The translations under genes and the position numbers were made by a program. Source: Geodermatophilus normandii (GTDB lineage: Bacteria > Actinomycetota > Actinomycetes > Mycobacteriales > Geodermatophilaceae). From it: a stretch of DNA of 64,000 bases. The stretch lies in contig NZ_QGTX01000001.1 of assembly GCF_003182485.1 (NCBI RefSeq), positions 3,240,001 through 3,304,000 of the forward strand, given 5' to 3'. Shown piece after piece: positions 39,467 through 48,137 of the stretch. The notes under the pieces were generated by a model. It made no database searches and had not been told where the DNA came from. It saw only the letters and a program-made list of their open reading frames with translations. Each line of letters begins with the position of its first letter. Position 1 is the stretch's first letter.

Positions 39467-39744
39467 GATGCCTGACCCCCGACGACGACGTTCCACGGGC
39501 GGACGGTCCACGCCGTGACCAGGCCCTGGACGACGTAGGGGTCGGACGCGGCGAAGCGCTCCACCACCTCCCGGTCGGCGGTCCAGACCAGCAGGGCGCG
39601 GTCGAAGGGGTCGGGGAGCGCGCCGGCGAGGACGAGCTCGCCGCGCTCGTGCGCCGCCCGGGTGAGGGTCAGGTGCTCCTCCCGCAGCGCCGCACGGCGC
39701 TCGAGGTAGTCGTCGGCCAGGTCGTACTCGAGCACCAGGTACAT
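39463..39744 (-). CDS. YciI family protein
   Basis: A 93-aa dimeric ferredoxin-like protein. MYLVLEYDLADDYLERRAALREEHL is the YciI strand-helix start with the conserved Arg-x-x-x-His; VLAGALPDPFDRALLVWTADREVVERF and FAASDPYVVQGLVTAW contain the DPY segment that contributes to the active site in this family. ATG at 39744. First gene of the three-gene group with the UPF0303-like protein and the oxidase, which it overlaps or nearly abuts. It may remove a toxic oxidation product. Confidence 0.9.
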   Translation of the reverse strand: MYLVLEYDLADDYLERRAALREEHLTLTRAAHERGELVLAGALPDPFDRALLVWTADREVVERFAASDPYVVQGLVTAWTVRPWNVVVGGQAS

Positions 39745-39748
39745 GGCG

Positions 39749-41323
39749 TCACTCTGGCACCTGACGGCGCACGAGCGCGGTGAGGTTCCAGCGCAGCGCC
39801 CCGGCCAGGTCGCGGGCGTGCTCGGCGACGGTCAGGTCCCGCGGGGGGCTGGCCGCGGCTGCGTCGAGGTCGTAGCCGTGCTCCCGGAGCACCTCGGAGA
39901 AGTCGCGCTGCAGCGGCGCGGCGCACCCGTACCCGTAGGCGGCGTAGAGGCGCGGGAACAGCGGCCGGAACAGCCGGATGCGCTCGTGCAGGCCGCTGGA
40001 GTGCGACATCGGGTTCTTGTGCCGCGCCCGGACGTAGTCGGGCAGCAGGTCGGCGAACGCGTGGCGCACGATCCACTTCTCGTAGCCGTCGCGGTGCTTG
40101 AGCTCCTGCGGGATCCGCATCGCCAGGTCGAGCATCTCGACGTCGAGGAAGGGCACCCTCGCCTCGACGCCGTTGCCCATCGAGGTGCGGTCGACGCGCT
40201 GCAGCTCCGTGCGGCTCAGGTGGCCGATCTTGTGCAGGAACAGCCGGCGCGCGTCCTGCCCGGGCACCCGGCGGTACATCGCGTAGCCGCCGAACAGCTC
40301 GTCGGACCCGTCGCCGGTGAGCACCACCTTCACGCCGGCCCGGTGGACGGCGGCGAACAGCCGCTGGGAGACCACCGCGTTGATGATGTCGCCGTACTCG
40401 GTCAGCTCGGAGACCCGGATCGCCTCCCGCACGTCGCGCAGCCCCAGCTCGCGGGGCCGGACGGGGACCACGACGTGCTCCACGCCCAGGTCGGCGGTCA
40501 GCCGCCGCGCGTAGGCGAGGTCCTCGCTGCCCTCGGCCCCGACGGTGAAGGCCACGCAGTCGGGGTGCAGCCGCTGCACGAGCAGGAGGGTCAGGGAGCT
40601 GTCGAGTCCGCCGGAGAGCACGACCCCGACGCGCAGGTCGGTGTCCACCCGGATGCGCACGGCGTCGGTGAGCGTCGTCCGCACCGCCTCGGCCGCCTCC
40701 TCGACGTCGGTCAGCTCCGGGCTGTCCTCGCCCAGCCGGTACAGGTCGAGGTAGGGGTGCAGGACCGGCGGGGTGCCGGGATCGGCCCAGCCGCAGTGAC
40801 CCGGCGGCACCTCGGAGACGGCGACGCCGAGGGGGACGAGGGCCTTGACCTCCGACGCGACGTGCAGCCGGCCCCCGGCCAGGGCCCAGTACAGCGGCTT
40901 GACCCCCACCGGGTCACGGGCCAGGAACACCCGCTGGGTGTCCCGCTCGACCAGGGCGAAGGCGAACTCGCCGCGCATCGCCAGCAGCGCCTCCTCACCC
41001 CAGGCGAGGACGGTCTCGAGGACCACCTCGGTGTCGCCCTCCGACCGGGTGGCCCGGCCCTCGGCGTGCAGCCGGTCGCGCAGCGCGCCGTGGTTGAAGA
41101 CCTCCCCGTTGAAGCACAGGGCCCACCGCCCGTCCGCGGAGGTCCACGGCTGCACGGCGTGCTCGCGGTCGACGATGCGCAGCCGGGCGGTGCCGAGCAG
41201 GGCGTCGTCGGCGCGGAGCACCTCGTCGACCTCCCCGCGCGGTGAGATCGCGTCGAGCATGCCGTCGAACAGCGCCCCCTGCGTCCCGGCGCCCGGCCCG
41301 AGCACCACCGCGATCCCGCACAT
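39749..41323 (-). CDS. asnB: Glutamine-hydrolysing asparagine synthase
   Basis: A 524-aa two-domain amidotransferase. The N-terminal class II glutaminase begins MCGIAVVLG, with Cys2 as nucleophile and FNGEVFN near 75. The synthase domain has the PP-loop VVLSGGLDSSL near 240 and TGDGSDELFGGY near 330 (pyrophosphate and acceptor binding). Length is near that of E. coli AsnB. ATG at 41323 shares its A with the TGA of the upstream peptidase-like gene (TGATG), so both are translated together. The acceptor could be aspartate, or a carboxylate in a peptide or wall precursor as in LtsA-type enzymes. Confidence 0.92.
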   Translation of the reverse strand: MCGIAVVLGPGAGTQGALFDGMLDAISPRGEVDEVLRADDALLGTARLRIVDREHAVQPWTSADGRWALCFNGEVFNHGALRDRLHAEGRATRSEGDTEVVLETVLAWGEEALLAMRGEFAFALVERDTQRVFLARDPVGVKPLYWALAGGRLHVASEVKALVPLGVAVSEVPPGHCGWADPGTPPVLHPYLDLYRLGEDSPELTDVEEAAEAVRTTLTDAVRIRVDTDLRVGVVLSGGLDSSLTLLLVQRLHPDCVAFTVGAEGSEDLAYARRLTADLGVEHVVVPVRPRELGLRDVREAIRVSELTEYGDIINAVVSQRLFAAVHRAGVKVVLTGDGSDELFGGYAMYRRVPGQDARRLFLHKIGHLSRTELQRVDRTSMGNGVEARVPFLDVEMLDLAMRIPQELKHRDGYEKWIVRHAFADLLPDYVRARHKNPMSHSSGLHERIRLFRPLFPRLYAAYGYGCAAPLQRDFSEVLREHGYDLDAAAASPPRDLTVAEHARDLAGALRWNLTALVRRQVPE

Positions 41324-42258
41324 CAGGCGGTCCCGGGGGCGGCCGGGGCCGCGCTCGCGTACCGGCCGGCGTGCGCCGGCGCGAGACAGACGTGCCAGGC
41401 CTGGCCCTCGTCGATCACGTTGAGCACTCCCTCGTCGCGGTAGGCGGTCAGCACGTCCTCCAGGGCCGGGGCCACGCCGTGCCGGCGCAGCCAGGCCATC
41501 TCGACGTCGGCGGCGTGTCCGGTGCAGTGCGCGCTCGGGAGCAGTGCCGAGTAGCCGAGCTGCTGCAGCCGCTGCTGGACGGCGGTGCTGCGCACGATGC
41601 AGTTCACCCACATCGTCCCGCGCCAGGGCCGGGCGGCCGCCGCGAACCGGCCGGCCACCTCGTTGAGCAGCGAGACCATCGCCGGCCGGGCGAGCGGGTA
41701 GCTGAGCCCCGAGGACCGGGGCTCGTGGTCGGGCGCCCACCGGCGGACGGCGTAGTTGCGGGCGCGGCCGGGGAGGGCGGTGGTGCCGATCCGGTAGCGG
41801 AAGGCGAGCCGCCGCTGCCGCCGCAGCGGCGCCAGCGCCGTCAGCTGCGGGGACCGCCGGACGGCGTCGTCGTCGGCGAAGGGCGTCACCGATCCCCACC
41901 ACGCGACGTCGATCTGCTGCAGCAGGCCGATCCGGAGCAGGGTCGCCGGGGTCGCGGCGTTGGACCGCGGGTTGGGCAGGAAGCCCGCGAGCTGGCGCGC
42001 GATCCGCTCGAGCGCGACGTCGGCGCCGCCCGGGACGCGGTCGAGGACCGCCCGCAGCTCGGGGATGCCGGCGGCGCGGTCGAGGACCGGTGCCGCCGCC
42101 GGACCGGGGGCCGCCCCGCCGTGGAGGTACCGCACGACCTCGTCGACCGCGCGGCGGTAGCCGGCCAGGTCCGGCGGCGGTGCGCTAGCCGTCGCCGTGC
42201 CGCTGCGCTCCTGCTCGGCGGCACCCGGGTGACCCGGGCCGGTCCGCGGCTGCTCCAC
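41323..42258 (-). CDS. M15-like peptidoglycan peptidase-type protein (DUF5715-like)
   Basis: A 311-aa protein whose C-terminal third has the zinc pattern of D,D-carboxypeptidase/M15 folds: LLPSAHCTGHAADVEMAWL near 243 (His and Asp ligands in S-x-H-x2-G-x-A-x-D style) and DEGQAWHVCLAP near 285 with a third His. The N-terminal part has several Arg-rich helices and a WVNCIVRSTAVQQRLQQLGY segment. No signal peptide is seen, so if it cleaves muropeptides it may do so in the cytoplasm or be exported otherwise. GTG at 42258 is the best start but lacks a Shine-Dalgarno. It overlaps asnB. Confidence 0.7.
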   Translation of the reverse strand: MEQPRTGPGHPGAAEQERSGTATASAPPPDLAGYRRAVDEVVRYLHGGAAPGPAAAPVLDRAAGIPELRAVLDRVPGGADVALERIARQLAGFLPNPRSNAATPATLLRIGLLQQIDVAWWGSVTPFADDDAVRRSPQLTALAPLRRQRRLAFRYRIGTTALPGRARNYAVRRWAPDHEPRSSGLSYPLARPAMVSLLNEVAGRFAAAARPWRGTMWVNCIVRSTAVQQRLQQLGYSALLPSAHCTGHAADVEMAWLRRHGVAPALEDVLTAYRDEGVLNVIDEGQAWHVCLAPAHAGRYASAAPAAPGTA

Positions 42259-42337
42259 CGGGGGGACTCTACGAAGGGAGCGGGGCCGGGACCAGGCTCC
42301 CCGTCCGCGCCGGCCGCGGGGAGCGCATCCTGGCGGC

Positions 42338-43162
42338 GTGCGTCCGGCACTGCGGGCGGCGCTGGTCGTCGTCGTCCTGTTGGCTCTGCTCGTGGGTCTG
42401 CTCTGGGCGGTGCAGCGGCGCCTGGTGTACCTCCCCGACGACGGCCCGGTCCCGGCCGCGGCCGGCGCCGTGCCCGGCGGCCGCGACGTCCGGCTGACCA
42501 CCGCCGACGGCCTGCGCCTCGGTGCCTGGTTCGTGCCCGGGCGGGACGCCGACGCGCCCGCCGTCCTGGTGGCCAACGGCAACGGCGGGCACCGCGGCCT
42601 GCGCGCACCGCTGGCGCGGGCGCTGTCCTCGGCCGGGCTGGCGGTGCTGCTGTTCGACTACCGGGGGTACGGCGGCAACCCCGGCAGCCCGAGCGAGGAG
42701 GGGCTGGCCCTCGACGTCCGCGCGGCACGCAGCTGGCTCCTCGAGGAGGCCGGGGTCCCCGCGGACCGGCTCCTCTACTACGGCGAGAGCCTCGGCTGCG
42801 CGGTCGTCACCGGGCTGGCGGTGGAGCACCCGCCCGCGGGGCTGGTGCTGCGGTCCCCGTTCGCCGACCTGGCCGCCGTCGGCAGCCACCACTACCCGTT
42901 CCTGCCCGTCCGGCTGCTGCTGCGCGACCGCTACCCCGTCGCCGAGCAGGTGGCCGCGGTGCGGGCGCCGACGACGGTCGTCTACGGCAGCGGCGACTCG
43001 ATCGTGCCGCCGAAGCAGAGCCGGCGGGTGGCCGACGCCGCCGCGCAGCTGCACCGCCGGGTCGAGGTCCCGGGGGCCGACCACAACGACGCCGTCCTGC
43101 TCGACGGCCCCGCCCTGGTCGACGCCGTCGTCGAGCTCGCCGCCCTGACCGGCCGCGACTGA
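42338..43162 (+). CDS. Membrane-anchored alpha/beta hydrolase (BEM46-like)
   Basis: A 274-aa serine hydrolase. Residues about 8-26 are a transmembrane anchor. The fold has an oxyanion region VLVANGNGGHRG near 77, FDYRGYGGNPGSP near 108, nucleophile YYGESLGCA with Ser near 151, an Asp in YGSGDSIVPPKQS near 219 and His in GADHND near 245. This is the BEM46/YqkD type of exported or membrane-facing esterase; substrate unknown. GTG at 42338; the hydrophobic N-terminus supports it. Confidence 0.85.
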   Translation: MRPALRAALVVVVLLALLVGLLWAVQRRLVYLPDDGPVPAAAGAVPGGRDVRLTTADGLRLGAWFVPGRDADAPAVLVANGNGGHRGLRAPLARALSSAGLAVLLFDYRGYGGNPGSPSEEGLALDVRAARSWLLEEAGVPADRLLYYGESLGCAVVTGLAVEHPPAGLVLRSPFADLAAVGSHHYPFLPVRLLLRDRYPVAEQVAAVRAPTTVVYGSGDSIVPPKQSRRVADAAAQLHRRVEVPGADHNDAVLLDGPALVDAVVELAALTGRD

Positions 43163-43175
43163 CCCGTCCCGGGCC

Positions 43176-43367
43176 TCAGCCGGGGCGGCCCGGCAGGACG
43201 GTCCCCACCAGCACGGACCCCTCCCAGTGCAGCGGCCGCGCGTCGTGGTCCGCCGGTCCGGGGTCCCACGGGTCGGCGGACAGGAAGGCGTCCCACAGCT
43301 GCACGTGCCCCCGCCAGAGCCGGACCGCCGCGTGCCGGGTTCCGGCGACCACTCTCGTGAGTTCCAT
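43176..43367 (-). CDS. Small conserved-looking protein, unknown function
   Basis: A 63-aa frame with ATG at 43367 preceded by AAGGTGGGG. The protein reads VVAGTRHAAVRLWRGHVQLWDAFL, then WDPGPADHDARPLHWEGSVLVGTVLPGR. It is rich in Trp and His and has a compact beta-like pattern near the end. Codon bias is normal. It is convergent with the hydrolase and sits 89 bp beyond the start of the MFS tail region on the same strand. Not recognised. Confidence 0.55.
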   Translation of the reverse strand: MELTRVVAGTRHAAVRLWRGHVQLWDAFLSADPWDPGPADHDARPLHWEGSVLVGTVLPGRPG

Positions 43368-43456
43368 GGCCCCACCTTCGGCTGCTCCGCGGGGCGGCGA
43401 CAGGGGCATCCCGGTCGCCGTGCGCAACGAACCTGCCGCGTCACGGGAACCGCCGC

Positions 43457-45703
43457 TCAGGGGCTCTCCGGCGCGGGTGGCTCCGGCGCGGGTGGCTCGG
43501 GCGCGGGCGTCTCGGTGGTCGGCCCGGCGGGCGGCGTGGTGGCCTCGGCGGGGGGCTCGCTCGTCTCCGCCGGTGGCGTCGTGGTCTCGGCGGGCGGGGT
43601 GGTGGTCTCGGCCGGTGGGATGGTGGTCTCGGCGGGCGGGGTGGTGGTCTCGGCCGGTGGCGTCGTGGTCTCGGCGGGCGGGGTGGTGGTCTCCACTGGC
43701 GGCGTCGTGGTCTCCGCCGGTGGTGTCGTGGTCTCCGCCGGTGGTGTCGTGGTCTCCGCCGGTGGTGTCGTGGTCGCCGGTGGCGTCGTCGGCGGCGGCG
43801 CGGCGGTGGTCGGGGGAGGGGGAGCCGCCGTCGTCGCTGCGGGCTCCTGCGCCGGCGCGGGTGGCGGCGGCTCCGACCCGGGCGGGGTCGTCGCCGTGGA
43901 CGGGGGGACGGCCACCGGGGGAGCCGCCGGCGTCACCCGCTCCGGGGGCGCGGTCCGGGTGACCTCGCTGTGGGCGGCGGGGACGACCCAGCCGCCGGAG
44001 GCCAGCGACAGCGAGTGGGTCAGCAGCACGACCCCGCCGAAGACCCCGAGGACCATCCCGGCCGCCAGCACCGCCTCCAGGGAGCGGGGCAGGTGGCGGG
44101 CCGGCACCGCCGCCGACTCCCGGGCCAGGCTCACCACCGGACGGCGCCGCGGCGCCACCGTGAGGACGGGCCGGGAGGCGTGGTCCTCGCCGCGGTGCAG
44201 CGCCGCGCCGCGGCGGGGGGCGACCAGCCCGCACAGCACCGCGCCGGCCAGCAGCACCGCGGCGCCCACCAGCAGCGCCACGGCGTAGCCGGCACCGAAG
44301 GCGTCCCGGGCGCCGTCGGCCACGGCCGCGCCGGCCGGACCCGCCCGCTCGGCCACCGCGACGGCCTGGGCCAGGCCGGATCCGGCCACGTCGCGGGCGG
44401 TGGACGGCAGGTCCGCGACCACGGGGACCAGGTCGTCCCGGTAGACGGCGAGCAGGACGGTGGCGGCCACCGCGCCGCCGAGCGCGCCGCCCACCTCGCG
44501 GGTCACGTCGTTGACCGCCGCCGCGAGCGTGCGCCGGTCGGCGGGCAGGCCGTCGATGATCAGCGTCGTGCCCGGGGTCAGGGCCAGCCCGAAGCCGACG
44601 CCGAACACGAACAGCGCCACCCCGAAGTGCCAGAGCGGCGCGTCGCCGTCGGACTGGCGGGCCAGGAGGACCAGCCCCGCGCCCATCTGCCCGAGCCCCC
44701 AGGCCGCGACGGTGCGCGCGCCGAGGCGGCGCAGCAGCGCTGGCGCGAGCTGCGCCGTCGGGCCGATGCCCAGGGCCATGGGCGCCAGCCACAGCGCGGC
44801 CTGCAGCGGCGAGAGGCCGTGCACGTACTGCAGCCACTGCGGCGCGAGGAAGAACAGGCCGAAGGCGGCGAAGAACTGCAGGAACACGGCGGTGCTCCCC
44901 GCCGACAGCCCCCGGTCACGGAACAGCCGCACGTCGAGCATGGGGTGCCGGGAGCGCAGCTCGTGGCCGACGAAGGCCGCGAGGCAGACCCCGCCGGCCG
45001 CCAGCGCGGTGAGCGTCGTCGAGTCGGTCCAGCCGCGCTCTGGCCCCTCGACCACGCCGAAGACCACGCCGCCCAGTCCGGCCAGGGAGAGCAGCCCGCC
45101 GACGGGGTCCAGCGGCAGGTCCGGGTTGCGCGAGGGCGGGACGACGACGGCGCACAGCAGCAGGACGACGGCCGACAGCGCGCCGAAGGCCACCTGCACG
45201 CTGCCCCACCACGCGAACTCGAGCAGCACGCCGGCGAGCAGCAGCCCCAGCAGGGCCCCGGCGCCGGAGACCGCGGCCCACACCCCGATCGCCGAGGCCC
45301 GCCGCTGCGGGGGATGGGCGTCGACGAGCACCGACAGCGTCGCCGGCATGACCGCCGCCGCGCCGATCCCGGCGGCGCCGCGCAGGACGATGAGCGCGAC
45401 CGGGTCCTCGACCAGCCCCGAGGCCGCGCTGCAGGCGGCGAAGACGGCCAGGCCCAGGAGCAGGGCGCCGCGCCGGCCGAAGCGGTCCGCGGCGATGCCC
45501 AGCGGCAGCAGCAGGGCGGCGAAGGTGAGCGCGTAGACGTTGATCGCCCAGGTCAGCTCGGTCTGCGTGGCGCCGGTGACCCGGGCGAGCTCGGGTGCGG
45601 CCAGCGCGAGGGAGGAGCCGGCACCGATGACCAGCGCGAGGGCGGCGCACATGACGGCGAGCAGGGCGCCGAGACCGCCCCGGACTCTGCGGGCATCGGG
45701 CAT
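43457..45703 (-). CDS. MFS drug exporter (EmrB/QacA type) with an extracytoplasmic Pro/Thr repeat tail
   Basis: A 748-aa transporter. Residues about 10-540 form a 14-helix drug:H+ antiporter with ALELTWAINVYAL-type motif D1 near 48, DRFGRRGALLLGL near 75 (motif A) and a GVWAAVSGAGALLGLLLAG motif C near 140. Unlike most relatives it continues with another helix near 575-595 and about 150 residues of Pro/Thr/Glu-rich sequence containing about eleven TTTPPAE heptads. ATG at 45703 has TGGAGTCC upstream. The TetR at 45765 diverges from it around a 22-bp palindrome, so expression is probably induced by a drug-like ligand. Confidence 0.9.
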   Translation of the reverse strand: MPDARRVRGGLGALLAVMCAALALVIGAGSSLALAAPELARVTGATQTELTWAINVYALTFAALLLPLGIAADRFGRRGALLLGLAVFAACSAASGLVEDPVALIVLRGAAGIGAAAVMPATLSVLVDAHPPQRRASAIGVWAAVSGAGALLGLLLAGVLLEFAWWGSVQVAFGALSAVVLLLCAVVVPPSRNPDLPLDPVGGLLSLAGLGGVVFGVVEGPERGWTDSTTLTALAAGGVCLAAFVGHELRSRHPMLDVRLFRDRGLSAGSTAVFLQFFAAFGLFFLAPQWLQYVHGLSPLQAALWLAPMALGIGPTAQLAPALLRRLGARTVAAWGLGQMGAGLVLLARQSDGDAPLWHFGVALFVFGVGFGLALTPGTTLIIDGLPADRRTLAAAVNDVTREVGGALGGAVAATVLLAVYRDDLVPVVADLPSTARDVAGSGLAQAVAVAERAGPAGAAVADGARDAFGAGYAVALLVGAAVLLAGAVLCGLVAPRRGAALHRGEDHASRPVLTVAPRRRPVVSLARESAAVPARHLPRSLEAVLAAGMVLGVFGGVVLLTHSLSLASGGWVVPAAHSEVTRTAPPERVTPAAPPVAVPPSTATTPPGSEPPPPAPAQEPAATTAAPPPPTTAAPPPTTPPATTTPPAETTTPPAETTTPPAETTTPPVETTTPPAETTTPPAETTTPPAETTIPPAETTTPPAETTTPPAETSEPPAEATTPPAGPTTETPAPEPPAPEPPAPESP
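43532..43780 (-). repeat. 21-bp tandem repeats coding TTTPPAE heptads
   Basis: About eleven in-frame 21-bp units in the 3' part of the exporter gene. Units alternate between two DNA versions, one with GGTGGCGTCGTGGTC and one with GGCGGGGTGGTGGTC, and three near-identical GGTGGTGTCGTGGTC copies lie together at about 43720-43780, a sign of recent duplication. The peptide should be an extended stalk. Confidence 0.85.
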
Positions 45704-45721
45704 GCTGGACTCCAGACGATC

Positions 45722-45743
45722 GCCTGATACGCCCGTATTAGGC
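45722..45743. promoter_or_regulatory. TetR operator between the exporter and its regulator
   Basis: GCCTGATACG-CC-CGTATTAGGC: ten-base arms with one mismatch. It lies 19 bp before the exporter ATG and 21 bp before the regulator GTG, so a bound dimer would block both promoters. Its TATTAG/GATAC parts are among the most AT-rich sequence in the neighbourhood. Confidence 0.8.
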
Positions 45744-45764
45744 GGCGCCCAGCATGGAGGTGCC

Positions 45765-46376
45765 GTGTCGGAGAGCGCAACCCCCGTGCGGTTGCTGGAC
45801 GCGGCCGAGGAGCTGCTGGCGGTGTCGGGGCCCGCGGGCACCTCGGTGCGCGACGTGCTGCGCCGCGCCGGCGTCGGGAACGCCGCCGCGGTGGGCTACT
45901 ACTTCGGGGACAAGGACGGCCTGGTGGCCGCGGTGGAGCGCCGCGTGGTCGACGGCGTCGTCGCCGACCGGGCGCGGGCGCTCGGGGCCCTGGACGGGGA
46001 CGCCGGCGTCGAGGCGCTCGTCGACGGCTGGGTGCGGCCGATCGTGGCGCTGCGCTGCGCCGGCCGCGGCCGTTACGCCGCGCGGGTGTTCACGCGGATC
46101 TTCGACCAGCCGCCGGCGCGGTGGGAGGCCAACGGCGCGGCGGCGGTGCGCGCCATGGCCGGCCGGTACTGCGCGGCCCTCGCCCCGCTGCTGCCCCACC
46201 TGGACGCCCGCGAGCTCGCCTGGCGCTGGCAGTGCGTCACCGCGACGACGGACTTCTACGCCATCGGCGCCCTCGACTTCGGCGAGCCGGCCCCGGGCCC
46301 GGACGACGTCGACCCCCACGTGCGCCGCCTCGTCGTCCCGGGCAGCGCGCTGCTGCGGGCCGAGCGCACCGGCTGA
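45765..46376 (+). CDS. TetR/AcrR family repressor of the adjacent exporter
   Basis: A 203-aa regulator. The HTH (about residues 8-52) includes RLLDAAEELLAVSGPAGTSVRDVLRRAGVGNAAAVGYYFGDKDGLVAAV. The C-terminal helices have WVRPIVALRCAGRGRYAARVFTRIFDQPPARW, typical of the TetR_C_33-like group. GTG at 45765 has GGAGG six bases upstream. Divergent orientation and the shared palindrome at 45722 make it the likely local repressor. Confidence 0.9.
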   Translation: MSESATPVRLLDAAEELLAVSGPAGTSVRDVLRRAGVGNAAAVGYYFGDKDGLVAAVERRVVDGVVADRARALGALDGDAGVEALVDGWVRPIVALRCAGRGRYAARVFTRIFDQPPARWEANGAAAVRAMAGRYCAALAPLLPHLDARELAWRWQCVTATTDFYAIGALDFGEPAPGPDDVDPHVRRLVVPGSALLRAERTG

Positions 46377-46388
46377 CCGGAGCCGCCG

Positions 46389-46888
46389 TCAGGAGGTGAC
46401 GGGCAGCGCGTCGACGCCGTACACGAAGGCCAGCCGGCGGAACGGGAGCCGGTCGGGGTCGGCACCGGCCCGGGCCGGGTCGCGGACGGTGCCGCTGAGC
46501 GAGACGAGGACGACGTCGCCGGCCCGCAGGTGCGTCCCGAACAGCTCCCGGTCCTCCCGGGCGAAGCGTGGGCAGGCGACCTGGACAACCGCCAGCAGCG
46601 CAGCAGCTCGTCGACGACCCGTTCGACGTCGCGCCGGGACCCTCGCGCACCAGGGCAGCGGCCTCGGGGTCACCCAGCAGCACACGGGCCCGGGGACCCG
46701 CAGCTCGGCGAGCCGGGGACGGGGTGGACGCCGACCCGCTGCAGCGGGACGCGCGCGGCCGGCGGGAGGAGCGTCAGGCGGGAGACGTCCAGGCCCCGGC
46801 GGCGGATCCGGCGCAGCGCGAGGCGGCCCAGCCATGTCCGGCCTCGGGCTGCGGCCGGAGCGGTACGGACGGCGGGAGGAGTGGACAC
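46389..46888 (-). pseudogene. Cytochrome P450 pseudogene (internally deleted and frameshifted)
   Basis: Pieces of a P450 appear in order but in different frames. An N-terminal piece has PLQRVGVHPVP and AELRVPGPV. Then LLGDPEAAALVREGPGA is followed, one frame over, by VERVVDELLR (the ExxR helix), and again one frame over by LAVVQVACPRFAREDRELFGTHLRAGDVVLVSLSGTVRDP, the beta region after ExxR. The I-helix block and most of residues 50-240 are deleted, and the protein ends FRRLAFVYGVDALPVTS with the heme Cys region lost. At least two frameshifts plus a deletion make it a clear pseudogene. A GTG at 46886-46888 marks the old start. Confidence 0.8.
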
Positions 46889-47082
46889 GGCGCCTCGCCT
46901 CGGGCCACGGCGGGAGGGGCCGGACGGGGCGTGACCTCGGTCCCGGCCGGCTCCGCCAGCCTCTCGACGCCACCTCCCCGCGACCATCCGGTGACGCCCC
47001 GAACCGGCTGCCGGGGGTGGGGACCACCCCGGACCGTCCCCTCACCGGGCGCCGGTCCGCGACCTGTGGCTTGCTGAGAGCC

Positions 47083-48120
47083 ATGCAACGAGCCATGGAG
47101 CTGCGCACCCTCGGCCGCAGCGGCTGCGCCGTGTCGGCACTGGCGCTGGGCACGATGACCTTCGGCGCGGAGACCGACGAGGCCGGGGCGCACGAGCAGC
47201 TCGACGTCTTCCTCGACGCGGGCGGCACGCTGGTGGACACCGCCGACGTCTACTCCGCCGGTGCCGCCGAGGAGATCGTCGGACGCTGGCTGGCCGCGCG
47301 CCCGGCCGACGTCCGCGACCGCGTCGTCCTCGCCACCAAGGGCCGGTTCCCGATGGGCGAGGAGCCCAACGCGGTGGGCACCTCCCGCCGGCACCTGCGC
47401 CGGGCCCTCGACGACTCGCTGCGCCGCCTCGGCGTCGACCACGTCGATCTCTACCAGCTGCACGCCTGGGATCCGCTCACGCCGCTGGAGGAGACGCTGC
47501 GCTTCCTCGACGACGCCGTCTCGGCCGGGAAGGTCGGCTACCCGGGGCTGTCGAACTTCACCGCCTGGCAGGTGCAGCGCGCCGTCGACCTCGCCGAGCA
47601 CCGCTCCCTGGCCGCCCCGGTCACGCTGCAGCCCTCCTACAGCCTGCTCGTGCGCGACGTCGAGGCCGAGATCGTGCCCGCCTGCCTGGCCAACGGGCTG
47701 GGGCTGCTGCCCTGGGGGCCGCTCGGCGGCGGCTGGTTGTCGGGCAAGTACACCCGTGAGCAGCGTCCGGCCGGCGCCACCCGCCTCGGCGAGGACCCCG
47801 GCCGCGGCATGGAGGCCTACGACCGGGTCGCCACCCGTGAGCGGACCTGGGACGTGCTCTCCGCCGTGCAGGACGTGGCGGAGGCCCGCGGCGTCCCGAT
47901 GCCGCAGGTCGCGCTGGCCTGGCTGCTCGCCCGGCCGGCGGTCAGTTCGGTGATCCTCGGGGCGCGCACGACGGAGCAGTTGCGCGGCAACCTGGGCGCC
48001 GCCGGGCTGGTGCTCGACGCCGAGGAGACCGCGCGGCTCGACGCGGTCAGCGACCCTGGGTGGGCCGACTACCCCTACGGCGAGATCGGCGTCGAGCAGC
48101 GCACCCGCACGCTCGACTGA
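47083..48120 (+). CDS. Aldo/keto reductase
   Basis: A 345-aa NADPH-dependent oxidoreductase with a TIM barrel. The tetrad is visible: Asp and Tyr in VDTADVYSAG near 51, Lys in VLATKGRF near 86, and His in LYQLHAWDPLTPLEE near 124. The cofactor loop VILGARTTEQL lies near 299. Length and the LGRSGCAVSALALGTMTFG start fit the YajO/AKR11-like group. ATG at 47083 has GAGAG upstream; ATG at 47095 is also possible. The adjacent 194 bp upstream show nothing recognisable. Confidence 0.93.
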   Translation: MQRAMELRTLGRSGCAVSALALGTMTFGAETDEAGAHEQLDVFLDAGGTLVDTADVYSAGAAEEIVGRWLAARPADVRDRVVLATKGRFPMGEEPNAVGTSRRHLRRALDDSLRRLGVDHVDLYQLHAWDPLTPLEETLRFLDDAVSAGKVGYPGLSNFTAWQVQRAVDLAEHRSLAAPVTLQPSYSLLVRDVEAEIVPACLANGLGLLPWGPLGGGWLSGKYTREQRPAGATRLGEDPGRGMEAYDRVATRERTWDVLSAVQDVAEARGVPMPQVALAWLLARPAVSSVILGARTTEQLRGNLGAAGLVLDAEETARLDAVSDPGWADYPYGEIGVEQRTRTLD

Positions 48121-48137
48121 CCTGCCGAGGTCGCTGC

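Noticed and set aside
43532-43780. Regularly spaced repeats that might look like a CRISPR array
   Set aside because: The units are contiguous 21-bp coding repeats with no unique spacers, and they are in frame in the exporter gene.
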